Positions 49,428 to 61,970 of a DNA stretch of 64,000 nucleotides are shown piece after piece; position 1 is the stretch's first letter, and each line of letters begins with the position of its first letter. Position numbers and translations under genes: made by a program. The notes beneath the pieces were generated by a model. It did no database searches and had not been told where the DNA came from. It saw only the letters and a list, made by a program, of their open reading frames with translations. This stretch comes from Certhia americana (Eukaryota; Chordata; Aves; Passeriformes; Certhiidae), in NCBI GenBank assembly GCA_018697195.1, contig CM031879.1, positions 19,527,821 through 19,591,820 of the forward strand, read 5' to 3'.

Positions 49428-49927
49428 AGATTTAAAGCAATATGTAACTATCTAAAATATTTTGGTTTGATATTTTGTGGTTTAAAAAGTTTCAATATTA
49501 AAAGAAAAAGCTTCTCAGTTAAGGTCTTTATGCCCACTAATGCATTTGTTTTAAAGAGCCCAGGATTTAATAAAAAATCTTCTACACAAAAAAGCTGTCT
49601 CTGCCCAACAGAGCCTACGGAGCACACAAACCAAAGGAGCTGTGCAAGAAAACAGAGTGGTAGTCAGCCAAACAATTCATATGGTCTCTCACTTCTTGAA
49701 GATAAGAAAATCCACTTCCCTGGGCAAGAACAATTACCCCTCTCACATGCATGAAGTACCATTGTGAGGTGTGGTATCTCCAAGCTCCCTCCAGCCTCAG
49801 GCACCTCTAATGCCATAGCAGAACAGAGGGGAAACAAGAGAGAGCAAGCAGTATTCATCAATATCAAAACAACTATGAAGGCTTCACAGCCAGGGGAATA
49901 GCTCCAGATTCAGGAATGTCACTTTTG

Positions 49928-49984
49928 AAAAGAAAAAAAAAAAAACCAAAAAAAAAACCCCACAAAAAAACCCCATCAACAAAC
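49928..49984. repeat. A/C-only low-complexity tract
   Basis: A runs are broken by CC and CCCC groups with nearly no G or T on the plus strand. It is the clearest of the A/C tracts in the window. Confidence 0.8.
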
Positions 49985-52900
49985 AGATCTTGAGGGCTAG
50001 AGAGGTGCCTGAAGCTAGAAATTCAGTGAAAGAGGAACGGCAGCTATCTACTGGAAGCCAAAGAGGAGACTAAGCCAAAATGGAACAGTGACAGCTTTCA
50101 TGCAACTAATACAGGCTCTTGTCCAACAAAATAACCTTTTCTGCTTAATTTAATCATCCAAATGAAATGAATAATAGGGGTGGGGGAGGCAAAATGCCTG
50201 GGTCAAGAACATCCTGGACAATGGAATCTTACTTAGTTGCAGCTTTTTTTTTAATTGCAATTTTCCTGCTTTTAAGCAAGGATGGAAGAAGAAAAGGGAG
50301 GGAATCAACGTAAAGTGTGTTTAGAAGCAGACAGGTCTTTGCCATTGGGACACTTCTGTGTCTGTGTGGCCAAGAGAATGAAAGGGTCACACTGAGAAAC
50401 AAGGAGGGGAAGCAGGGGAAGGACTTGATAGCCATTAAGTCCATTATTTCCACCTTCATGATGAATAGTCAAACTCAGGAAAAAGGAAAATAGTATGAAA
50501 CCCCCATTGTTGTGCAAGAGCAGGGCAGCAAGATGGATAAGCTGGCAACAGCTAACACTGACCCTTCCATCAGACAGTGAAATTGGTGCACAAGTGTTCC
50601 CAGATGTTCAAAAATATCATTGCAGCAGCAAGAGAAGCAATAGTTACCTCTTCCATCTCTGCTGCCTTAGCTACTGACTGTGAGGACAGAAATAAAACTA
50701 AAAAAATGTGCAAAAGATATACAAAGAATGACTTCTTCAAGGCAAGTGTTGAAGAGTTAATGCACACCAAAATATATGCTTTATTCTTGCAAACATTTTA
50801 GTGTCAAGTTCTGAGGCTGTTGGTCTCATGTTCCCTATTGTATGACCTAAATAACTCCTGAAAGGAGAGTGTAGATACAGTGGACTAATATGACTATGCC
50901 TCTAAAAATCATGTTATGAAGGATCCATGTTTTTTTACACTTTAAATTATTATGAGGGGAAAATTTGAATCATAAAATGCAGAAGTGTGTGGAATAAGAA
51001 AATAAGAAGTGCTCTAAAGCCCTAAGAAGGGATTCACCTCACTTGAATTTGTATGTTTGAAAGGCTGAAATATCAAATCCCTCTATTCTCAGTGATACCA
51101 CTGTATGATAAAAGTTTAAAATGGTTCAGATTAATTTAGATAAATTTTATCCTGGAATTGCCCCTGTTTATCCAGTGAGTCCAGAGAGAGAATACACAAG
51201 TAATATATAAATGTAGTTTCAAAAGGATAAAGTCTTATGAGATTATTCCATCATAAGCATCAGTTGAGGGTTGCATGCAATGGCACATCTCAAAGAACTT
51301 TCTTGTTAACTCATATACATTATCTTCTACTTCCCATAGAAACAGCAATAGACTAATTTTCTATATAAATATTTTTAAAGGGGAGGACTGGAAACAATTG
51401 TTGCCTTTGCAACAACAGAAATGAGAAAATAAGAAAGCAAAGCCTGTTGTACTACATAAAATATTTAAATGAGACAATTCTGAAAGTGTTATCTAACATT
51501 TATTTAACAGGGCAACGTTTTGGCGCAAAAATCATTGCCTTGAGAAGAAAATTACTGAGTACTCCCAAACTGATCTCTGAATTACCCAAATGTGTAAGTA
51601 AACACTTCTGTGGGGTTTTCTGGACATAGGAGTACACAATGCCATGGCAAAAGTGGCATATAAATGTGTTTTCTACCTGTTTTGAAATAATATTTTTGCT
51701 TCAGCTTAGCAAAATCCAGTGTGGAAGATTTTTGATTTTATTTTTCCTTGGTAAGACTCCCTCTACTCTTCTTACAGCCAAAGCAACATGATTCATCTGT
51801 ACTGTTGAATTATTTCTAGCTCACCAAACAAAGTCACTGCTTTTTTTCATGTTTATGCAGTCTTCAAAAGGCCCTGCAGACCACTGATAGCCTTCTTGAG
51901 TCTCACAGTAGCCAATATGTCTTTTGTTTGAATAAAAACACATGGTCCTGATTGTCACTTTGGGAACAGGCATCCCTTTCTTTATCATTGTGCCCAGATA
52001 TCATTGCTCATCTTTTCCAAAGTGTTTTGATCCAAAGTACCATGTGGGAGGAAATAAAAAGACTCAGCAGGAGATGGCTGTTAAGGATGGAGTTGCAGAC
52101 TGAATTTTCTGCCTTTTATAAATTCAAATAAGATTATTTATACAGGGTGATCAAATGGTGGTCAAACATGGAAGCACTCAGAAGTTTGGTTAGGGTCAGC
52201 TCCCAGAATTTGCTTAACCAAATGATAGTAATTCTTTCCTCCCATGTGCAACCTCATGTGACTCCTGTCTGAAATACTGTACCAGCTCTTTCCCTTTCAG
52301 CTTCAAAATTATTTTCTTTAAGGGGACCTTTTAAGAGTTTCTGTTAAAGCTTATAACATCTCTAGTTCCAGGAATGCAGTCCTTTATGGTTATGGTTCCC
52401 AACTCCATCCTCTGAACAGGCAGGTTTTGTGTGTGACAATCCCTTTTCTTCTCTGCAGTCACTACGCCTTCTCTGTCCATGGGCTACAGCAGTGGCAGCT
52501 GCCCCCTGTGCTGGCAGATCAAAACCCTCTCTGTGTTCAAATCATACATGCAAGTGCCTTTTTTACTTCTTCTTCAGTGAGGATCACAACCCACCTCAGT
52601 AACTCCCCAAGTCCCTGTGCTGTGTAAATTCACACTGAAAGTGAGAATGGGAAAGGAACTGGGGATAGGAACTGAGGTGAGAGGTGTTCTGGATCTCAGT
52701 CACTCTTATATAGCCCAAGCATGTAGCACAGCTCAACAGACAAAATACAAAAAACTGTATTTTGATGTACATGTCCAGAAGTCTGCCTATATAAAAAATC
52801 TAGTGATTCAGCAGCAGTGCAAATTATAGGGACATGCAGAAAACAGAACGAAAATGTCATTCATTCTTTTGTTCCCTGATAATTTCCTCTTGTTCTGCCT

Positions 52901-53063
52901 GCCCCTCCCTTAATTTGGATCTTCTTCCTTGGGATCTTTTGACATGTATCTACCTCTGAACTGCCCAGCTTGTTCCTCTGATTTTCTGTTAGCATACACA
53001 AGAACTACTTGAGCATTTATCTTCAAGAGAGCAGTACTTTTGAAGGAAGATCTTTTGCCATGA

Positions 53064-53488
53064 GGCTGGAGCCACTCTCCTATGAAGACAGGCTGAGAGT
53101 TGGGGTTGCTCATCCTGGAGAAGAGAAGGCTCCAGGGAGACCTTGGAGCAGCCTTCCAGCACCTGAAGGTGCCATGCAAGAGAGCTGGAGAGGGACTTTG
53201 TAACAAGGGACATAGTTATAGCACAAGGGGGAATGGCTTTAAACTGAAAGAGGGTAGGTTTAGATTAGATATTAGATTAGGAACAAATTTTTGACTGTGA
53301 GGGTGGTGAGACACTGGAACAGGTTGCCCAGATTAGTTATGGATATACTTTCAGTGGAATTGTTTAAGGTCAGAGTAGATGAGGCCCTGAGCAGCCTGGT
53401 CCAGCGTTCCTGATCATGGCAGAGGATTTGGAACTAGGTGATCCTGCAGGTATCTTCCAACCTGAACCATTCTATGATTCAACGATTC
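53064..53488 (+). mobile_element. CR1 LINE 3' end, 5'-truncated
   Basis: Forward CR1 of about 425 bp: CTGGAGCCACTCTCCTATGAAGACAGGCTGAGAG, GGAGAAGAGAAGGCTCCAGGGAGACC, CTTCCAGCACCTGAAGG, GGCTTTAAACTGAAAGAGGGTAGGTTTAGATTAGATATTAG, GGTGGTGAGACACTGGAACAGGTTGCCCAG, then the terminal GCAGGTATCTTCCAACCTGAACCATTCTATGATTC. The first part encodes the last residues of ORF2 (the SYEDRLR motif is visible in one frame) but is interrupted. It is the best preserved CR1 tail in the window. Confidence 0.94.
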
Positions 53489-53604
53489 CACAAATGCAAG
53501 TTCACTGAGGGGAAAATGATATAAGTGAAAAATCTGATCAGTCACTCAATCTGTAATGCTCACCTGTAATTTTCAAAAGTTTTTACAACAACCTCATCTA
53601 GATT
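53489..53604. other. Short spacer between CR1 pieces
   Basis: AT-rich host sequence of about 115 bp; nothing recognised. Confidence 0.6.
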
Positions 53605-53685
53605 TAGGCATCCTTTGAGTAGGATATTGGAAAAAATCGGCTCCAGAGGTCCTTTCCAACCCAGTTTTTATCTATAATTCTAGAA
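53605..53685 (+). mobile_element. Short CR1 3'-terminal fragment
   Basis: The block TTTGAGTAGGATATTGGA..GGCTCCAGAGGTCCTTTCCAACCC..TATCTATAATTCT follows the last 70-80 bp of a CR1 tail in forward orientation, with a few changes. It is a very short 5'-truncated copy. Confidence 0.6.
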
Positions 53686-54814
53686 ATAGAGGTTATCACT
53701 CTAATAAGTAGTTGTTCAGCAATATTATGAGAACAGGAACCTCACCATTCTCTTAGCAGCGTCTGCAACAATGAAGATATTACCTCAGGTTTTTTGTTTG
53801 GTTTTTTTTAGACTGACTTGCACAGAGGTTTCAAAATGGAAAAATAATATAAATTTGTCATTGTAGAGCAAAACAATCATTCACTTGCTTCACTGTCCCA
53901 GTTACAGCAATGGCTACTAAGTATATAGTAGGATGACTACATGAAAAGGGCTTCCTGGCTCTATTTAAAGGTTTTGTTTTCAGGTTTAAACTTATAGACA
54001 ATTTTCTTCAGTCTTGTATAAATTTATGTCAGTGATTATCCATCTAAAATCATGTAAATTTCAGTAGAAGCCTCATGTCTACCTACATTAAAATAAGTTG
54101 TTTATGGCAAAAGCCAATACAAGATTAAATAAACCTCAGAATAATTTAACAGTATATCCCACATATCCATCATCTGGATGACAAAAATCTCTAATTCAGC
54201 AGAAAAATATCCCCAAACCCCTCCAGAGAAGCTCATCAATGTGATGGCTCTATCTCAAAAATCATGAATAGATTTTGCTCCTAAAGCACTTCAGTGCACT
54301 TTTCTGTGCAAGTGTGAGAAGCAACTATACTGATAGTTTTTCAAAAGCTGCAGTCTTATAAATTGCAATCTCAGAGTCATCCCACTAAATAAAGGTAGAA
54401 AATTAAACCTCAGAAGATTTTACAATGAAAGTCTCCTTGCATTTGCCTAGAAAATCTCATCAAATGAGCACAGCTTGTTTTAAGATGAGGTGCTTCATTT
54501 ATGAGGTAGTCAGGCAGCAGGTGCTTTGCCATCTGAAGAGACCCTGAACATGAGTTCAGAATTAAAATATAGACTGAGAGCAGAGAAGGTAATTCTGCCA
54601 TGGCTCCATGGAAAAATTATTTAGGACAATCATTTGTAATTTGTATAACAACTTGAAATAATTCCTTCTCCTCTATGTGTGGTAGGTAATATTTATTGCC
54701 TTTTATTATTTACCCAGTCCTTTGACTCTGATAATAGTACCTTCCGTGCCCTTTTCACAGTGGGGGCAGGCTCCTTTTTTCATAGATACAAATCTTCCAG
54801 CAGCTGCAAAAAGG
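53686..54814. other. Anonymous spacer
   Basis: AT-rich host sequence with a T/G-rich patch near 53792-53811. No gene is recognised. Confidence 0.6.
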
Positions 54815-55135
54815 TATCACAGATTCACAGAATCACAGAAGGCTGGGGTTGGAAGGGATGTCTGGAGATCAACTAGTCCAACCTTCCTACAGAGCTGCTT
54901 TCCAGCAGGGCAATCAATCCCTAACCTCTACTGGTGTATGGGGTTATTTCTCTCTGGGGCCAGGACCTTACACCTGCCTTTGCTGAACTTCATTAGGTTC
55001 CTTTTGCCCAATTCCTTATCCTGGACAGCTCTCACTGAATGGCAGCACAGCCTTCTGGTCTGTCAGTCACTTCTCCCACTTTTCTATCACCTGTCCTAGA
55101 AGCAAAGTTGATGACTTTGCCCCATTTGAGGGTGA
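54815..55135 (-). mobile_element. CR1 LINE 3' end, reversed, with internal deletion
   Basis: The left end is the inverted CR1 terminus ATCACAGATTCACAGAATCACAGAAGGCTGGGGTTGGAAGGGATG, followed by CTGGAGATCAACTAGTCCAACC. After a deletion of the usual middle part near 54890, the sequence resumes with AGAGCTGCTTTCCAGCAGG, TACTGGTGTATGGGGTTATT, CTTTGCTGAACTTCATTAGGTTCC and GGCAGCACAGCCTTCTGGTC, a subfamily distinct from the forward copy at 53064. The right end is approximate. Confidence 0.9.
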
Positions 55136-58100
55136 TTTTAAACACTCAGAGTTTACAACCAGGTAGGGTATGGAGAAGGCAGCAGAAATGTTTTGACATT
55201 TTCCCTCATCACCAAAAATATCCATATTTAAGGCTCCCTCCTCAATAGTAACAATGTATTTTTGTACCCAGGAGGTTTCAGCTGATGGAAGTCAAGCATT
55301 CTGGGGAAGATGAACAAGTTTTACAAGCTCTTTGTATGAGATTACTTGAGACATCTGGAGTACCTGGTGATACCACTAAATCATAACTGGAGTGAGAAAA
55401 TGAAACATTTTCTGTTTTTTTAAGGAAAAGGTGTTAGAGAGAGAAAACATGGATGGCCTTACAAGCACTTTAAAACGTTTCCCATCACTGAGAATTTGAT
55501 TAGTACAGATACTAGCCCAATCTTTGTAAGTGTAACATCTGTACAACTTCAAGCCTGAAGCTGTATTTTTAAAGGAATTATTCAAACTTGATAGAAACAA
55601 TAGGAAAAAAGAAAAAACTTTCATAAATGGATACCAACCCATTTTTATGATTACCAGAAACACGCTTATCTGTCCAGTTATCTGTTAGACCTCAGAGGGG
55701 AATAATATTGCCAAGGTAAAAGCAAAATGTAAATGACTGTGCTGGTGCTATTTTCTGTTTCTTTTATGTCCCATGTTGTGTGATTGAGTCATGCAGATAT
55801 TTTCTCCCTTTCATATCACATGAATGGGTTTTTTAGAACCTCACACAGCCTGTGAAGGACAGCAATGTATTGACTCCTCTGACCTTTTACTTATTCTAGA
55901 CTTTGATTGACTGATCTCCTCTGTTCTTGCAAAGTTGGCAGCTGCCAGAAAGAACCATAGCCTCAGACACTCAAATTACTGAATTTTGAAAAGGTGAAAG
56001 TAGCACAGCTTAGTTATGCTGTGATATCTCACAAGCCCATGTTGGGCATTGAAATTCAGATGTCTTGTTCTTGTTACAAAAGATAAGTACAAGAAGTGGA
56101 AGATGGGCAAGAACATCAAAAGAAGGAATATTCTTTAAATAAAGACTTTAACAAAACACTGTGATGGTACAAATTTAAACCTGCCTTGTTTAATCTGACT
56201 GATCTCTCATAGACCCAGAGCCAAATTCTCATTTTCCAACACTATTTAACAATGGTATTTTGTTCAAGTCTTATATGAATATGCACATTCATTAAGTCAA
56301 CATCTACAAATTTCTAGGAATGTTAATTTAACAAATAACAACTTCCTAACCAATAGATTATTATGAGAGTCCATATCCCCTATTCCCCTAAATATTCACT
56401 TTATTTACACTCCAAAGTAACAGAATATTTTGAAATCACTGGAAATCTTTCCTTTGAAATGTGTCAAGTTCCAAATATGATATTCGAGGCAGCACAACAG
56501 CACTTTCCCTAACATGAGATTCACCAGAAGAAAAATCTCCCCAATAGGTAGACAACAAAATAAGTCCATTCAAATGATCCTATTGGTATTTTTCAGATGG
56601 CAATCTGCCATGTATTCCAGCATAACACGCAAGATGCAAGATTTTTTCAAAATTCTGAAGCTGATATATAATTACAGCAAGGGAAAAATCTGTAGAAAGG
56701 TAGGAACACAGATGTTCAAAAAGAGATCAATTTTTATAACATTCCAGCAATGAATCTAGAAAGATATTTTTTTAATAACATTGGCAAGGAAGTCTGAACT
56801 ATACCAATACTACAAATATTATATTAATAAAACCCCCATAAATGTACCAGAGAGAATAATAATCTCCCATCCAAAACCACCTAAAGTCAGTTGGACCGAT
56901 GCTGAGGTGTAGGAAGCAGGGATGGATGTGATCATGGAAGTTCTGTCACATCCTAAGTGGGGTGATTTAATTTTGCTGATCGAATTAGCTTGTGTGTGAA
57001 TTTCAGCTTAATGTTGATCTCTAGAGAACACTATATATATCAGAAGAACAATTAGCAGGTAGAGAGGTAAGCTTGAGAACGCTTTTAGTTGACATAAGAA
57101 TATACTTAATCTTATTCTGCCACCAGTTACTGATTACTGTTTGGCATCTCACAGAAAATTATTTGACTTCAGCTCCTGTATTCCCTAATCCTTTTCTGAA
57201 GAACTGAAGGAAAGTTGTTTATTAAAACCCTGCTAGTTTACGAGTCTCATTCTAGCACATATTCTTCCTGCTCAAGGCTCCTAAGTAAAGAGTTTGGTCA
57301 GCAGCTTCTTTTAAAAGCCAGCATGTTCCCGACATCTTCCAGGAAATAATTTTGATACCACACAGTGTGAATAAAAATTTCAGAAGCTATGACTGTTGCT
57401 ACAAATTTTGCACATGTGCAGTGAGTCCTCACTGAGGCCTGTGGCTTAATATTTGAGGATCAAATTTTTGGAGCAAGACCTCCAAAAAAATTGGCATCAT
57501 CTTGTACTCTTCTAATTAATGAAAACAAAGCTCTGTGTGTGAGTGTTTGGCTGTAAAGATGATAAAATAATTTAGAAGCTACAGGATTTTACAGACTCAT
57601 TTACAGATAAACTGAAGAAAGAAAGGTGAAAATCATTAAATAAATATTTCTAAATTACTCATTCCCTAATAAAGCTTGGCTACATTCTTATTGTACTTTG
57701 ACACCTGTGTTTACTTTGAATAAATTATTGACAATAGTAACAACAATAATTCACTGAAAAGATAGGCTGAATAAGAGATATTTCCATGGTAATGTACCTA
57801 GGAGTAGTTTGAATGCTCTTTCTTATTGACTTCCAATGACTAAAAGGAAAAAATTCTGGATATGAGGAACTTGGGCCATAGATATTCTTTGGCTCATGCT
57901 TCAGCTGGACTGTAGCCAAATATAATACAACAGCACTAATACAAAAGTCATCCTTTGTTTCTATGAAAAAATGAGAATGGGTATACATAATACACAGTGT
58001 CAAGCAAATCAGTGCTCACTTTATCCTTTGTTTTTGACTGCTAAAGCTTGTTGAGCTACAAGATAGATAGCTTGAATACAGCTAAGAAAAGGAAACCACC

Positions 58101-59680
58101 AATGTGGACAGTCATTAAGACACATTTCTTTGCATTTCTAATCTGACAGCTTCATTTTAGAGATTTTTGCAAAGGGGGTGGGTTTCAGCTATTAGAGGAA
58201 GAAACCTACTTTTCCTTACTTACGGGTGCGTAGGATACATAAATTACCACTAGAGTCCCTGAAGATCTCATCAATATAACTATGAAATGTAGAGAAATGA
58301 CTGCTCACTCAGAGAAATGAGGCACCACTTTTGGTCATCTAAGTCCTTTCACAGATTTCATAGTCTTTACTGTGGATAGACTTGATTCAATTGCCTGCAG
58401 GTAGGCATCTAGGATAGGGTATCCTGCCCAAATTCCAGCTGTTTTTAAAGGGGGAAACAAACCTCCCACTGGGTGTGGGCACCCTCACAGAGCCAGAGTT
58501 CTCCACTGAGTTAAGGCACCTAAGCTGATGTGTGACACCATGATGTGCACCCCACCCCAGACAAAGTGTACTCTGAACTCTGCATGTCATAAACAGACCA
58601 AACAAAACATGAATGGGCAGCATAATTTTAATTCTGTTGAGAAATAAACTGTTTTTTCTTATTGTAATGCTAAGACCAAGAAAGAAATTGCCAAAAAGGC
58701 TGGGAAACAGCAGAGACTTCTACTGGAAGAGAGAAAGTTCTTCAATTGTTCAAATCCAGATTCCCAAGGAAAAAAAATGAATAATTTATTGCAACCAAGG
58801 CTGAATTATATTGTCATTTATGTTTAATGCCTTTCATAGTAAAGAAAGACATTCCTACATTTTCCTACATTAAAAGAAATGCATGCCTTACAATTGTAAC
58901 ACAATTGCTTCTCTATAGGTACAATCTCAATCAAGTAGCATATAGGATATTGCAAAGAATCTGGAAAGAAAGCAAAGTTTGACAGAGGATGCTTGGATAT
59001 ACTCTTATTTTCATCAAAATTGTGCCTTAAGGCTGAATTTTTGAATAGACGCAATTGAATAACTCCAGTAACTGCACAAGACACAGTGATTTGAAATGTC
59101 AATCAGGTAATTTCACATAAAAATGCAGAGTTCAGTGCTATTTGCATATGTATAAGTTGTTTTCCCTGCATAGCTGTGGAGAGTGAACAGCATCTATGAA
59201 TAAACATTTGCAGGCACTTTCAAAAAAACACTTCAGCCTTGTTGTCTGTCACTTGAAAATTGTCTTTAAATGCTCATGCAGTGAAAAGACTTCAGCTTTT
59301 CAAGAGTCAGTGGCCTTTTTCCCCACTGTGTGGCATTTATTACAATTTTTCCATAGTTCTTGGACCTCAGCAGGGCCATATGTTCTTGTCATTATAAAGT
59401 AAATGTAGCTTAAATCTAGATTTTTGTTTATTTTTTCTTAATCCAAATAGGTAGACACATTCCTGAAGCAATCATAGGTGCAAATATTTCCAAGAAATCA
59501 CCTAATTCTCAAGAAATTAGACTAACACCCAGGTTCTGATTATCTTCCTCTTAATTTTCCCATCATTTGTCCTCTTGTCATTTATTTTATGGAAAGGAAT
59601 AAAATTTATACCCCCATAAAAAAAGAATTATTTTTTTTCTTCCCTCTTTGTATAGCTAGTGTCAGAAGGTTTTGTGTCTG

Positions 59681-59702
59681 AAATAGTCTTAAGAGACTAT
59701 TT
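59681..59702. repeat. Small perfect hairpin (9-bp arms, 4-nt loop)
   Basis: AAATAGTCT, loop TAAG, AGACTATTT. It is short enough to be chance in AT-rich DNA. Confidence 0.7.
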
Positions 59703-61448
59703 AGAGGTTTAGAGGTAAGGTTTAGAACCAGAAATATTTGATTTTCTTGTACACTTAATAAATGCAACCATATGAATATTTACTGTTAGTGTATGATAAT
59801 AAACAGGTAAATTGTAGGTTAAGTCATTATTTGTTCCAGAATCAGCCTTTCAGGCCTACATAAATAAAATGTAAACATATATCAGTCAGCATATATCCCA
59901 GTCCTTAAATCCAGGAGCCAATTTACATAGATCTTCAAAACCCCCGTGAAAAAGACTAGGTAAAATAAGTAGGCTGGTCAATTAAGAGCACAGACAATTA
60001 CTCATACTTTTTTTTTGTTTTGCATTTGTCAAATTCCAGCATAATTTTAAGTTTTTTTCAATGTTTGAAAAGTGTGTGGAAAATTGAATAGTTTTTTGTC
60101 ACTGGATTTACCAAAACTAAAAGGCAGTTTTACAATTTATTTTATCTTGAGAGCTTTAGACGTCTCCTGTAGTGAATAGCTTTTTATGACTTTATAATTT
60201 ATTAATTCACTTTTTCCACAAAGAATCGAAAAAATGTAAAAGCAAGTGCTTACTGTCCTACTGTAACTGCTGAAAAAGCTAAACAAAATACAATAGGAGA
60301 CACTTTCCTGCACAAACCAATATATCACAAGAGGGTGATTTAGAAAATTCACACTTAGGTATCTTTTAACAGCCACAGTTCATGTTTGTTTTCCAGACAT
60401 ATTCTATTTTTTCAGCAAGACTTTTCACATGCATGATTACTTGTTTAAGGAAGAAATTGAAATGTCTCTTCAGTGACCTTCATCCTCCTCTCTACTTCTC
60501 CATACTAAATGTGATCTTTAAATGTGATCTTATTTCTGCCTGCAGTATTACAGATATTTCCTTGGTTGCTTGTGAATTATGGTATCAAGAGGGTGAAGAC
60601 AGCTCCTTCTATTATTCAAAGCTCCTTCCAGACTCTCTGCAGAAAGCTTCATCAAACTCTGTACCAAACCCCAAGCTTTTGCAACAGCCCACAAATTCAG
60701 GCTTGGCTTAGATTAACTGAAAATGAAAGTGTTCAGTTGAATGTGTGAGTAATATACTGAGCAAAACAATCATATGGAAATCTTTTGAGACAAAACACCA
60801 CCCATGCTTTGCTTGAGAGCAACCCTTTGGCTGGGAGAATCCATCTGCTTTTTCAATGTTAAATGAATTGCTAAAGGTGGATCACTTTTGATGGAAAATT
60901 TTCCCCACTATCTATGAACAACCTCCTCCAAATTTAAAACAGCCATTTATAGGTAAGTTTAGTGACTTTATTAAAACACCAGGCTTAGAGTTCAGTTTGC
61001 TTTTAGAAAGAGGGCAAAAATACTAGTGAAAGTATCCTCTTTCAAACAGCTGAAACTTCAGGCATCACCTCAGCTGCTGATATTCACATGGCTTACATTT
61101 CATAGTTTCCTATCATTGTGCTTCCAAAGCAGAAACAGCATAATAGTGTCTTGAACCTCCTGAACCTCTCTTTTTCTCCTTCTTGGCAAGCTGCCTGTCA
61201 AGCTTTGTCAGAAGTGGTTTATACAGTAAATGTATCCTCTAAGTACAGCTGTTCAAGAGTATCAAACAACACCATACCTATGACCTGGAAGAGGCATTGC
61301 CACATTCAATCCACTGTAAGAAAAATTCTATCCCACCAAACTTTTTCTCCTGCACACATATTGACTATGTCTCTGCTGATAAAAAGGTGTACCTGAGTCA
61401 CCTCTCTGGCACCAACATGAGGCTGAGACTGTCACAATTTCATATTTT

Positions 61449-61483
61449 ATATGACTATATATATAACTATATATAGTCATATT
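61449..61483. repeat. Perfect AT-rich hairpin (15-bp arms, 4-nt loop)
   Basis: ATATGACTATATATA at 61449-61463 and TATATATAGTCATAT at 61468-61482 are exact reverse complements around the loop TAAC. It directly abuts a trinucleotide tract, suggesting local microsatellite-driven rearrangement. Confidence 0.85.
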
Positions 61484-61532
61484 ATTATTATTATAATTAT
61501 TGTTATTGCTATTGTTATTGTTATTGTTATAT
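61483..61532. repeat. (TTA)n-(TTG/TTA)n compound microsatellite
   Basis: TTATTATTA units pass into alternating ATTGTT units (hexanucleotide ATTGTT, about five copies). Confidence 0.85.
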
Positions 61533-61919
61533 AACCAAAACTCTATTCTTTAAAACTGGATGGATTCATCCCCAAGTCTTTGGGTATGGTTCCTGACCTG
61601 GTACAATGTCCTGAGACATATTTGAGAAAGAGTAAGCAGAGCAGACAAACAAAAGCCATATCAGGAACCTGTTCAACCACTTGGAGATGGTGGCAGTGTG
61701 TGAAGGTGTTTCTTGTCTATGATCAATTTAGTAGCATAAATGTTTGGAGTTTAATATTCCCAGAAATGCCATAGATTTTTTTTTTTTCCTTTTTGATATA
61801 TTTCTAATTATTCTTTTAATCCATAATACGCTTTTTAATTGCTCTGCTCCTGTAGCTACTTTGTAGGAAAATGGAAAGTAACACAGTGAGAAGAGTGTGT
61901 TATATCTGCTTTGAGAATG

Positions 61920-61970
61920 AATCACAGAACCATAGAATCATGGATTAACACCTAAATGCTCTGAGATCAG
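61920..61970 (-). mobile_element. Possible decayed CR1 3' terminus
   Basis: AATCACAGAACCATAGAATCATGGATTAACACC..CTGAGATC resembles the inverted last 50 bp of a CR1, but only the A/T-rich repeat end is convincing. It may be chance. Confidence 0.3.

Larger units (their letters stand above)
48961..53063. other. Anonymous non-coding stretch with microsatellites and an exon-like segment
   Basis: Its beginning may still include the U3 end of the LTR to the left. It holds a (TTCTG)n array at 49391-49427, an A/C tract at 49928-49984, and an open segment with splice-like borders at 51511-51593 (see findings). A good acceptor-like polypyrimidine tract with CAG ends at 52458. No protein is recognised. 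Confidence 0.5.

Noticed and set aside
52427..52640. Possible exon after the strong acceptor-like TTTTCTTCTCTGCAG ending at 52458
   Set aside because: The open frame stops at 52627 before any good donor, and the protein is not recognisable. It is kept only as a mention.
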